Positions 1 through 5,258 of a stretch of 7,667 nt of DNA are shown here, one piece after another; the stretch's first letter is position 1, and every line of letters starts with the position of its first letter. Origin of the DNA: an uncultured Selenomonadales bacterium (GTDB lineage: Bacteria; Bacillota; Negativicutes; Selenomonadales; Selenomonadaceae); the NCBI GenBank assembly GCA_937915885.1, contig CALGGP010000089.1, forward strand, positions 1-7,667, written 5' to 3'. The translations under genes and the position numbers were made by a program. The notes under the pieces are model-generated. The model was not told the DNA's origin and ran no database searches. It saw only the letters and a program-made list of their open reading frames with translations.

Positions 1-55
1 CATGCCATCCTCGGTTGGGCGCCGTCGGTTATGGGTGGGAGCGTCGACGGCGCCC
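1..55 (+). repeat. Palindromic ~78-bp repeat element, copy 1 (cut by window edge)
   Basis: This is the right half of the palindromic element found five more times in the window. Bases 17-27 (GGGCGCCGTCG) and 45-55 (CGACGGCGCCC) form a perfect 11-bp inverted repeat around a GGGTGGGAGC box. Bases 1-16 match the middle spacer of copy 4 (CCTCGGTT against CCTCTGTT), so the missing left arm should lie just outside the window. The copy lies about 50 bp past the stop codon of the Gly/Ala-rich protein. It could form a hairpin in the 3' end of that transcript. Confidence 0.8.
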
Positions 56-102
56 ATCAATTTTTTGATTCCCTTCAAAGATTTCCGGTCGAAAAAAATA
101 AA

Positions 103-867
103 TCAACCGCGCAACCATCTCCAAGCGCCGACCAACGCCAAGCCGATCGCAACCGGCGGACAAAATATCGTCGATGCAACCGCTCCGATGGCGCCCGTCG
201 CCACCGAAACTCCCGTCCCGATCGCGCCCGCCGCTATCGCCGCGCCGCCGGTAACGGCTCCCAATGCCGACGCCACGCCGCTGCCCATCGAAATTATTCC
301 CGCCGACACGCCGCCCATGCCCAATGCGTAAGTTCCCGACGCCGCCAACGAACTAACCTCCGTCACTGCCGTGGCAGTCGCGCCGCCGATCTTGAAAATT
401 ATGCCCGCTGCACTTGCCGCGCTTGCCGCATCGACCACCGTCGTGCCGGCTACGATCATTTTCGCGCCGAGCGCCGTGCCTGCAATCCCGTTCGCAACGC
501 TCGCCATCGACGTCGTCAATATCGGTCCGAGTGCCGTCGACATAACCATATTGCCCGCCGCGCCGTAGAATGCCGCGTCCGCCGTCGTGTTGAAGGCGTC
601 CTTCGCCGCCTCATCGACGCTTTTTTTGCCCGACAAAACTTCTACCACGCCCACGCCGACTGCCAATGCTCCGCCGAATTTCGCCGCCGCCTGCGCTCCC
701 GCCACTCCGCGTTGCGCAATCAGATTGAATGCCTGTTGAGTGGTGTACGCGTGCGGCACGAAAAACGTTTTGGGATTGCCGGTAATCTTGTACTCCAATT
801 GCATGCCGTCGGAGATCATCTGACACTCGGCGGCAGAATGCTGCGTCGGCTCCAAATCGTAGCCGTA
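103..867 (-). CDS. Gly/Ala-rich hydrophobic C-terminal half of a frameshifted nuclease-like protein
   Basis: This is the 3' part of a gene that begins at 1306. Skipping one A of the A8 tract (868-875) joins the two frames into a 400-residue protein, of which this part supplies residues 147-400. It opens with a soluble stretch (YGYDLEPTQH onward, to about residue 195). It then becomes a long alternation of Gly, Ala, Val, Ile, Ser and Thr with many small-xxx-small spacings, as in glycine-zipper membrane segments. It ends in a hydrophobic helix and WRWLRG, then TGA. The frame stays open upstream to a possible start at 957, but no convincing ribosome site was found there and residues upstream of 867 in this frame look like noise. 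The tail suggests membrane insertion or oligomerisation; this is inference. I do not recognise the family by name. A palindromic element lies just downstream. Confidence 0.65.
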   Translation of the reverse strand, partial: YGYDLEPTQHSAAECQMISDGMQLEYKITGNPKTFFVPHAYTTQQAFNLIAQRGVAGAQAAAKFGGALAVGVGVVEVLSGKKSVDEAAKDAFNTTADAAFYGAAGNMVMSTALGPILTTSMASVANGIAGTALGAKMIVAGTTVVDAASAASAAGIIFKIGGATATAVTEVSSLAASGTYALGMGGVSAGIISMGSGVASALGAVTGGAAIAAGAIGTGVSVATGAIGAVASTIFCPPVAIGLALVGAWRWLRG

Positions 868-1306
868 TTTTTTTTGCCTCGGCTGCAAGTTTGTCGAACT
901 GCGGGTGATCCCGATTGAGCATGAAACGATCGACGCCCGCGTCCTTGTACTTGGCAAAATCGATCTGCCCCGGCGTATAACCGCATTTGATCTGCACCGT
1001 CTGAGACTTGCCGCCGTTGTCGATGATCAAATCCGCAATGCCGTTGTTGTCAATGACGATTGCGCGATGTCCCGCTTGACGTTGAGCGTTCGCCTCGAGT
1101 GACTCCATGATGAAGCCCTTCAGCCCTTGACCGCCGCCCCGCGCCGCATTCAACGAGCTCAATTCTTCGCGCAACGTCGAGAGTTCTTGAATTTTATTAT
1201 ACGTCTCGACCGCCTTTTTGGAGTCGTTGACGATCGCGTTCACGACTGTCATGTCGGCAATCTTGGAGCTGTCATTCGGATTGCGACGATAAGTAAACGT
1301 AGCCAT
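611..1306 (-). CDS. PD-(D/E)XK-like nuclease N-terminal half of a frameshifted protein
   Basis: The ATG at 1306 follows a strong GGAGGG site, 15 bp after the preceding stop. Genuine sequence is residues 1-146 (1306-869). Beyond the A8 tract the frame runs to TGA at 611 through Arg-rich, low-quality sequence, while the plausible continuation is one base over (867-103). Residues 1-55 are polar and probably helical. Residues 62-110 resemble a PD-(D/E)XK core: acidic residue E69 in a helix, D92 in IADLII, then VQIKCG with Q105 and K107, the Q-x-K variant of the usual E-x-K. The stretch after it (GQIDFAKYKDAGVDRFML) fits such a fold. This would predict a metal-dependent DNA or RNA nuclease, but the match is to a short motif only. 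It could instead be a catalytically dead relative. It is the last gene of the cassette headed by the Cys-rich and JAMM genes. Confidence 0.65.
   Translation of the reverse strand: MATFTYRRNPNDSSKIADMTVVNAIVNDSKKAVETYNKIQELSTLREELSSLNAARGGGQGLKGFIMESLEANAQRQAGHRAIVIDNNGIADLIIDNGGKSQTVQIKCGYTPGQIDFAKYKDAGVDRFMLNRDHPQFDKLAAEAKKIRLRFGADAAFCRRVSDDLRRHAIGVQDYRQSQNVFRAARVHHSTGIQSDCATRSGGSAGGGEIRRSIGSRRGRGRSFVGQKKRR
868..875 (-). other. A8 homopolymer where the reading frame breaks
   Basis: On the minus strand the tract reads GC-A8-TACGG. The upstream frame continues as GCA AAA AAA ATA CGG, whereas the sensible downstream protein needs GCA AAA AAA TAC GGC. One A is therefore in excess, equivalent to a +1 shift. 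Possible causes are a real inactivating insertion, a phase-variable tract, transcriptional slippage on the A run, or a homopolymer error in the sequence. The single-base correction gives exactly 400 codons from ATG to TGA. Confidence 0.75.
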
Positions 1307-1321
1307 GATTTTCCCTCCGAC

Positions 1322-1708
1322 TCAACCGTTGCCGCCCAACATTTTTTTGAACGCCTCGGGCAGAAATGGGTCTTCCTGCGGCGACGATGGAGCGCTCCGT
1401 CCGAAGACAATATGATACTTCTCGTAATACTCCCTTTGTATCTGTGAGTGGATGTGGTTCGGATGTTCGTTTATTTTCCCCACACAAAACGAGACTGCCT
1501 TCTCCTGATCGGGATCTTCTATATTGGTTCCATACTTGCGGTTGAAAACGCCGCGACCGATCGGGTGCATGTAATCGCACATAGAATTGTTGAAAGACCT
1601 GCTCTCTGCGTCGCCGCTTACACCGTTGACAACATAACCGACGATGTATTTCGTGCGCCCTTTATAATCTGTCCATACTGTGAAAGCCACATTAACATCG
1701 TCTGTCAA
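1322..1708 (-). CDS. Unrecognised protein, C-terminal part after an in-frame TAG
   Basis: This is the 128-residue open frame following the TAG at 1733-1735. The only nearby start is TTG at 1708; it lacks a well-placed ribosome site, since the closest GAGG is about 14 bases away. The frame is open right back to the TAG and continuous with the 49-codon frame starting at 1882, so it is better read as the C-terminal part of one ~186-codon gene. Visible features are a likely beta-rich start (VAFTVWTDYKGRTKYIVGYVV), a central segment with CDYMHPIGRG, a His-rich HPNHIH stretch, and the tail KKMLGGNG. I recognise no family. The stop at 1322 lies 15 bp before the next gene's ATG, so the two are probably co-transcribed. 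Confidence 0.6.
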   Translation of the reverse strand: MTDDVNVAFTVWTDYKGRTKYIVGYVVNGVSGDAESRSFNNSMCDYMHPIGRGVFNRKYGTNIEDPDQEKAVSFCVGKINEHPNHIHSQIQREYYEKYHIVFGRSAPSSPQEDPFLPEAFKKMLGGNG

Positions 1709-1732
1709 GCAGGGGCAGTACGCCTCAACATC

Positions 1733-1735
1733 CTA
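1733..1735 (-). other. In-frame TAG inside a cassette gene
   Basis: The 49 codons from the ATG at 1882 end in TAG, and the same frame then stays open for 136 codons to TGA at 1322. The downstream part has no convincing start of its own. A nonsense mutation (for example from CAG), readthrough, or a sequence error would all explain this. TAG also ends the Cys-rich gene and nrnA, the latter at a normal family length, so it appears to be an ordinary stop here. Confidence 0.7.
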
Positions 1736-1882
1736 AGAGCCGTCCGTTGCATTGTGGTAGTGCTGAGCGTGGACGAAGCGGCGCATGACGGTATAAGTGC
1801 CGTCGCCGTTATTGGTGATCTCGCGCGGGTCGAAACCGACGGTCGTCGGATCGAAGTCGAGATTGATCTCATACATAAGCAT
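1733..1882 (-). CDS. Unrecognised protein, N-terminal 49 residues before an in-frame TAG
   Basis: The ATG at 1882 follows an AAGGGG ribosome site at good spacing and lies 19 bp beyond the stop of the JAMM gene. A second in-frame ATG is at 1876, but the upstream one is better spaced. The 49 residues (MLMYEINLDFDPTTVGFDP at the start, HNATDGS at the end) are mostly polar and look beta-rich; no domain is recognised. TAG at 1733 ends the frame, but the downstream frame continues without another start, so this is probably the first quarter of a ~186-codon gene. If it is a complete small protein, it is one of unknown function translated with the JAMM gene. Confidence 0.6.
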   Translation of the reverse strand: MLMYEINLDFDPTTVGFDPREITNNGDGTYTVMRRFVHAQHYHNATDGS

Positions 1883-1901
1883 TGTCCCCTTTCGATTGTA
1901 T

Positions 1902-2267
1902 TCAGACTGTGAACTGATAAAAATCTTCGCCGTCGGGAATGTAGAGCAACATCAGCACCTCGGACATATCGCAATGACGTTTGATCTTCTCGGCATATCG
2001 AATGTCGCACGCGGACAGTTCGGTTAAGCCCGCGCGGTGTGAATGCACGAAGCCGACGAATTTGATGCCTTCACGATGCCATTGAGCGATAATCCGATTG
2101 AGAGTCTCAACGTCGGGAATGTAGCGATGCGCGATCGTTCGACCGGTTTTGTCGTGATGAAACTTTACGACAGCGCCGGTGTTGTCAATGCCGAGAATGC
2201 CGCTCGTCTCCGGCACCGTCAACGCCCGACGAACTTCCTCAAGCACCGATTTGGCAATACAGTACAT
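1902..2267 (-). CDS. JAMM/JAB (MPN-like) metallopeptidase, single domain
   Basis: This 121-residue protein shows the full JAMM signature. E20 sits in ETSGILG, matching the E-x-x-G-x-L-x-G entry of MPN/JAB domains. H75 and H77 (VHSH), then seven residues, S85, two residues and D88 give the H-x-H-x7-S-x-x-D zinc site. Such proteins are zinc peptidases that cut isopeptide or peptide bonds next to ubiquitin-like C-termini, or act in phage tail and bacterial conjugation-like modules. The length is that of the bare catalytic domain, and no signal peptide is seen. Its ATG directly follows the TAG of the Cys-rich gene (TAGATG) with only a weak ribosome site, so translational coupling is likely. No E1, E2 or clear ubiquitin-like partner is visible in the window, so the substrate is unknown. 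Confidence 0.88.
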   Translation of the reverse strand: MYCIAKSVLEEVRRALTVPETSGILGIDNTGAVVKFHHDKTGRTIAHRYIPDVETLNRIIAQWHREGIKFVGFVHSHRAGLTELSACDIRYAEKIKRHCDMSEVLMLLYIPDGEDFYQFTV

Positions 2268-2489
2268 CTACTTATAATTTCTGCAGACGTCTTTTGCCTT
2301 ATGCCATTTGCCGTCCAAGCCGCACAAAACTTTGTCCGTACCGAAAAAGCCGCCGTCTTTGTAATCGATGCCATAATCGCAATCGCCGCAGCAATCATCA
2401 CTGTCGGCGAGTTTGCCTTCGGGCAGAACGACGGGTTTGTCGGCGAGCCGAGCGACGGTTTGATCGGTGCGCTTATCACAGTTTTTCAT
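2268..2489 (-). CDS. Small Cys-rich protein, unknown function
   Basis: This gene encodes 73 residues from the ATG at 2489, chosen because GGAGGG lies six bases upstream. The frame extends to an earlier ATG at 2546, but that one has a poorer site. Six cysteines are present: C4, the cluster C33, C34, C37 (DDCCGDC), C56 and C69. The CC-x-x-C cluster and two later cysteines could bind a metal or form disulfides, but the spacing matches no zinc-ribbon family I can name. The protein is polar and acidic in the middle, without signal peptide or membrane segment. It is the first gene after the terminator at 2633-2671 and ends directly against the JAMM gene, in the same frame. That suggests co-expression and perhaps a shared complex. 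Confidence 0.72.
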   Translation of the reverse strand: MKNCDKRTDQTVARLADKPVVLPEGKLADSDDCCGDCDYGIDYKDGGFFGTDKVLCGLDGKWHKAKDVCRNYK

Positions 2490-2547
2490 AAGAATCCCTC
2501 CAAAATATTTCTCACTGATACGCTTGAAGGCAACTCCTTCATACATG

Positions 2548-2556
2548 ATTGTAGCA
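2548..2556 (-). promoter_or_regulatory. Possible extended -10 promoter for the JAMM cassette
   Basis: On the minus strand this reads TGCTACAAT, an extended -10 (TGn followed by five of six TATAAT bases). It lies about 60 bp upstream of the Cys-rich gene and just past the terminator of the HD gene, where a cassette promoter would be expected. No good -35 lies 16-18 bp upstream, as extended -10 promoters tolerate. The evidence is motif and position only. Confidence 0.35.
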
Positions 2557-2632
2557 CAACGTCAAAGGGCAGTGCTGTACCGCGTAGGTGTGATTGTTGA
2601 CCGAATAGGTACACTCCGAAATATTTTTGAGC

Positions 2633-2671
2633 AAAAAAAACGGCTCGGAAGGTCGCCGCCATTCCAAGCCG
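2633..2671 (-). terminator. Intrinsic terminator after the HD-domain gene
   Basis: On the minus strand CGGCTTGGAA and TTCCGAGCCG form a 10-bp stem with one G-T wobble around an 11-base loop, followed directly by T8 (2633-2640). It begins 23 bp after the TGA of the HD gene. It separates that gene from the cassette to the left. Confidence 0.88.
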
Positions 2672-2694
2672 ATAAATAATTTTTTGTTCCGATG

Positions 2695-3261
2695 TCAATC
2701 GCCGAACCCCAACTCGGCTTTATGCTCGGTCATGCCGTTGATGCACGCCTGCATCACCACGCCGAGATCGAGCCCGAGCTTCTCGACGCCCCGATTGATC
2801 ACTTCTCGATCGCAGCCCGCCGCAAATCTTTTATCCTTAAATTTTTTCTTGAGGCTCTTGACGCTCATACCGACCATGTTCTCGGGACGCATCAGCGCAT
2901 ACGCATGCACTATACCCGTCAGCTCGTCGACCGCGAATAAACTTTTTTGACAGTCCGTCGTCGGCTCAATCGTCGCGCCCGTCAAGCCGTAGCCGTGAGA
3001 TATTATCGTCGTGATGTCGTCTTCGTCAACGCCCTCCGGCTCGAGCAACTCCCGAACGTGTTGACAGTGCTCGGTCGGATATTTTTCGTAATCGACATCA
3101 TGCAACCAACCGATCGCTTGCCAATGATCTTTATCGGCTCCGAAGTGATCAGCCATCGCGCCCATCGCCGCACTCACCGCCGCCGCATGCACAAACAGAT
3201 GATCCTCCGTCGTGTGCTTTTTTAAAATCGCCTTCGCCTTCTCGAGCGTCAGCTTACTCAT
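2695..3261 (-). CDS. HD-domain metal-dependent phosphohydrolase, stand-alone
   Basis: The ATG at 3261 has GGAGG about nine bases upstream, giving 188 residues. The HD signature is complete: H25 (FVHAAAV), H54-D55 (GWLHDVDYEK), further histidines H66 and H89, and D112 in FAVDELTG. This arrangement is typical of small cytoplasmic HD proteins that hydrolyse phosphate esters, often of nucleotides. The natural substrate cannot be read from sequence. The C-terminal third (from about residue 134) is a Lys-rich helix followed by a segment ending in HKAELGFGD. The gene has its own terminator, and a palindromic element lies 57 bp upstream of its start. It may therefore be a single-gene unit, although readthrough from the kinase-like gene is possible. 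Confidence 0.85.
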   Translation of the reverse strand: MSKLTLEKAKAILKKHTTEDHLFVHAAAVSAAMGAMADHFGADKDHWQAIGWLHDVDYEKYPTEHCQHVRELLEPEGVDEDDITTIISHGYGLTGATIEPTTDCQKSLFAVDELTGIVHAYALMRPENMVGMSVKSLKKKFKDKRFAAGCDREVINRGVEKLGLDLGVVMQACINGMTEHKAELGFGD

Positions 3262-3318
3262 AAATTTTCGCCTCCAAAAAAATTATCCCCACCAGCCCGA
3301 AAAGCAATTAGGAATTAA

Positions 3319-3397
3319 GGGCGCCGACGACGCGGGGTGGGAACCTCTTCCACAATTGGGGCGTCGTCGTTCGGGGGTGGGAGCGTCGACGGCGCCC
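3319..3397 (+). repeat. Palindromic ~78-bp repeat element, copy 2
   Basis: The ends GGGCGCCGACGACGC and GCGTCGACGGCGCCC are inverted repeats with one A-A mismatch in 15 bp. Inside are the two boxes GGGTGGGAACC and GGGTGGGAGC, and a third arm whose GCGTCGTC can instead pair with GACGACGC of the left arm. The element sits between the kinase-like gene and the HD gene, 57 bp upstream of the HD start. Just outside it, GCCGTCG at 3403-3409 could also pair with CGACGGC of the right arm, offering another fold. Confidence 0.85.
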
Positions 3398-3427
3398 CTT
3401 TTAAGCCGTCGGCAGGTGGGATTATAA

Positions 3428-4012
3428 TTATCTCGTCAACTGATCAAATTCTTTCTGCGGCACCAGCGTCACCAGCCCCATGATCGCCAGTATCTGTTCG
3501 AGCGCCGCCCGCGGCGAGCCCGTATTCTTCACTACATAATCCGCCGCCTTGTATTTCTCGAACTCCTTATTATTCTCCGCATACTCCACGTAATATTTGA
3601 TCTCGTCATTCGAGCAGCCCGAGCGGAGCATTCGATCGACGAACACCACATCGTCAATCATCAAATAAATCGTCGTCAAATCCTGATTGATGAACTTCGA
3701 TATCTGCTTGATGCCGTCGGTGTCCGGCAACAGCATCATGCTCACCTTGTGATACTGATACGACTCGAGCACGTCCGCGCGCAACAGCCCGTATTTATTC
3801 CCCTGATATTCCGCCTGCGCGATGTACTTGCCCGCCGAAAATTCCTCACTCTTGACGGTTTTGTAGAGCCGACGCTTGTAGGCGTATCGATCATCGAAAT
3901 ACTTTGTGGTGATCGTCGGGACGTAGCTGATGCCCATCGACATCAACTGTGAGATCATCGTCGACTTGCCCGAGCAGTGCGGTCCGAAGAACGCGTAAAT
4001 TTTGTTCGCCAT
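3428..4012 (-). CDS. Guanylate-kinase-like P-loop protein
   Basis: This is a 194-residue protein starting at the ATG at 4012, nine bases after AAGGAG; a TTG at 4021 abuts that site too closely to be the start. Walker A is G10-PHCS-GKST18. The segment ITTK (34-37), the acidic AEYQGNKYGL (67-76) and the later DTDG follow the order of guanylate kinase landmarks: the TTR motif, a GMP-binding Glu, and Y-G before the helix. A guanylate-kinase-like fold is therefore likely. The motifs are divergent, and the usual GPSGSGKST is replaced by GPHCSGKST. It may phosphorylate a nucleotide other than GMP or be a regulatory relative, and I would not call it gmk. The start is 13 bp after the truB stop with the ribosome site touching that stop, so the two form an operon. 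Confidence 0.72.
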   Translation of the reverse strand: MANKIYAFFGPHCSGKSTMISQLMSMGISYVPTITTKYFDDRYAYKRRLYKTVKSEEFSAGKYIAQAEYQGNKYGLLRADVLESYQYHKVSMMLLPDTDGIKQISKFINQDLTTIYLMIDDVVFVDRMLRSGCSNDEIKYYVEYAENNKEFEKYKAADYVVKNTGSPRAALEQILAIMGLVTLVPQKEFDQLTR

Positions 4013-4025
4013 CCGATTCAACTCC

Positions 4026-4871
4026 TTACTCTGTCAAAAATAGTTTCATTGCCTTCATTTCTCGATTGACGATTGCGCCGAGCCCCAAAAAAATTTTATC
4101 GCAATACACTCTGACGAGCCCGTCAACGTCATTGACTGTGGTCGACAGCCCGTTGATGAATGCGCGCCGACGATTTTTATTGAGCTCGAGCGACGGGATA
4201 TGATCGAGTGCGCGCTCGACGGTGATGATCGATTCCGCGCGGATATTTTCAACGGCGCTCGATTGATCGATGGTAAAGCCGCTTGAGCGGGTGCGACGGA
4301 GATTATTCAACGTCACGGGGAGCCCGAGTTTATTTCCGATGTCGACGGCGAGCGATCGAATGTAAGTTCCCTTGCGACAATCGACGTCGACGGTGACGAG
4401 CCGATCATCGATCGAAACGAGCTCGAGCCGATCGATCGTGACGAGACGAGTCGGGATATCGAAGTCGATCGATTGACGCGCGAGAGTATATGCCTTGCGC
4501 CCGTTTAGTTTGATCGCTGAAAACTTCGGAGGCGTCTGTTCGATCGTGCCGACGAAGGATTTGATCACGTCGACGATCCGATCGGTGGTGGGCATGTCAA
4601 AACTGTCGAGTTGAGCGACGGTTTGACCGGTGCGATCGGCGGTGTCGGTGGCGCGACCGAAAAGAAGTTCCGCGCGGTAGGATTTATCGTCCGTCAAAAA
4701 ATCGATGAACTTTGTCGCGCGACCGACGGCGATTGGCAGGACGCCGCTTGCGAAGGGATCGAGAGTGCCGGCATGCCCGACGTGCTTGACGTTGAAAATT
4801 TTTTTGACGGCGCGGTCGAGCGATTGACTTGTCGCGCCGCCGGGCTTATTGATGATCAGAAATTCATTCAT
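4026..4871 (-). CDS. truB: tRNA pseudouridine(55) synthase
   Basis: TruB converts U55 of the tRNA T-loop to pseudouridine in the cytoplasm. The 281-residue product begins MNEFLIINKPGG, the usual TruB opening. It carries the catalytic motif GHAGTLDPFASGVLPIAVG with the nucleophile D38. The later landmarks QTPPKFSAIKLNGRKAY (112-128), CRKGTYIRSLAVDIG (165-179) and LRRTRSSGF (191-199) are all in place. The C-terminal segment is short but within the family range. The ATG at 4871 follows a GGGAG site by seven bases; the frame stays open upstream to 5057, but that part crosses a palindromic repeat and is rejected. The Bacillota order nrnA-truB is kept, with a 387-bp repeat-bearing stretch between them. 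A kinase-like gene, rather than ribF, follows. Confidence 0.97.
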   Translation of the reverse strand: MNEFLIINKPGGATSQSLDRAVKKIFNVKHVGHAGTLDPFASGVLPIAVGRATKFIDFLTDDKSYRAELLFGRATDTADRTGQTVAQLDSFDMPTTDRIVDVIKSFVGTIEQTPPKFSAIKLNGRKAYTLARQSIDFDIPTRLVTIDRLELVSIDDRLVTVDVDCRKGTYIRSLAVDIGNKLGLPVTLNNLRRTRSSGFTIDQSSAVENIRAESIITVERALDHIPSLELNKNRRRAFINGLSTTVNDVDGLVRVYCDKIFLGLGAIVNREMKAMKLFLTE

Positions 4872-4914
4872 AGTTTTCTCCCGTCCGCGCGGAGCGACGA
4901 AAATATTTTTTTGT

Positions 4915-4992
4915 GGGCGCCGTCGACGCTCCCACCCACTGTGCACGGCGCCCGACAGAGATCGCGGTTCCCACCCCGCGTCGACGACGCCC
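4915..4992 (-). repeat. Palindromic ~78-bp repeat element, copy 3
   Basis: Read on the minus strand, the arms are GGGCGTCGTCGACGC and GCGTCGACGGCGCCC. They pair over 15 positions with a single G-T wobble. The boxes GGGTGGGAACC and GGGTGGGAGC and an internal GGGCGCC arm are present. The element lies 43 bp upstream of the truB ATG and would be in its leader if transcription starts further upstream. It faces copy 4 in opposite orientation across 174 bp. Confidence 0.88.
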
Positions 4993-5166
4993 AACTCGCG
5001 TCGGCAACACCCGTCCGTGCCGTCGGCGCCTGACTCTCTTCGTCGACGACCGACCATTGAAACGATGCCCGTATCTATTCGGACGGTTGAGTCGGATGAA
5101 AGCGGACACTGCTGACGCGGGGCAACATTGTTCTTCCGTCCACCCTGCCGTTGCCGATGCTCAAGC
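4993..5166. other. Spacer between two opposed repeat copies; no gene seen
   Basis: This is the middle of the 387-bp gene-free stretch between nrnA and truB. It has no ORF with a credible start or motif. It contains fragments resembling the repeat family: TGCCGTCGGCGCC near 5018-5030, and GGACGGTTGAG at 5081-5091, which resembles the end of the 57-bp tandem repeat near 7491. ATTCGGACGGTTGAG at 5077-5091 recurs exactly at 5264-5278, in the tail of nrnA. The region looks like degenerate repeat debris. Confidence 0.6.
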
Positions 5167-5243
5167 GGGCGCCGCCTGCGCGGGTGGGAACCGATTCCTC
5201 TGTTGGGCGCCGACTTTCGGGGGCGGGAGCGCTGGCGGCGCCC
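5167..5243 (+). repeat. Palindromic ~78-bp repeat element, copy 4
   Basis: The arms GGGCGCCGCCTGCGC and GCGCTGGCGGCGCCC pair with one T-T mismatch. The inner boxes are GGGTGGGAACC and GGGCGGGAGC, with an internal TTGGGCGCCG arm. The element lies 15 bp past the stop of nrnA, so it is in that gene's 3' region. Relative to copies 2 and 3 the arms carry C-G pairs where those have T-A, so changes have occurred on both sides of the stem. Confidence 0.88.
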
Positions 5244-5258
5244 CCCAAATCGACGCCC

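Noticed and set aside
31..918. Long plus-strand open frame opposite the nuclease-like gene
   Set aside because: It is Arg/His-rich shadow sequence with no ribosome site or motif, running through copy 1 and antisense to the coherent minus-strand protein.
2490..2546. Earlier ATG for the Cys-rich gene at 2546
   Set aside because: The internal ATG at 2489 has GGAGGG at ideal spacing, and the earlier one sits at the predicted transcription start region.
3262..3318. GATAAT-containing promoter for the HD gene
   Set aside because: A GATAAT is present upstream, but the only -35-like hexamers are weak and badly spaced, so it was not called.
4872..5057. Upstream extension of truB to 5057
   Set aside because: The added residues come from palindromic copy 3 and flank, while the ATG at 4871 has a good ribosome site and the family's usual N-terminus.
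3319..5243. Palindromic elements as intrinsic terminators
   Set aside because: The stems are strong, but none is followed by a proper T tract in the direction of transcription. They may still stabilise or process RNA.
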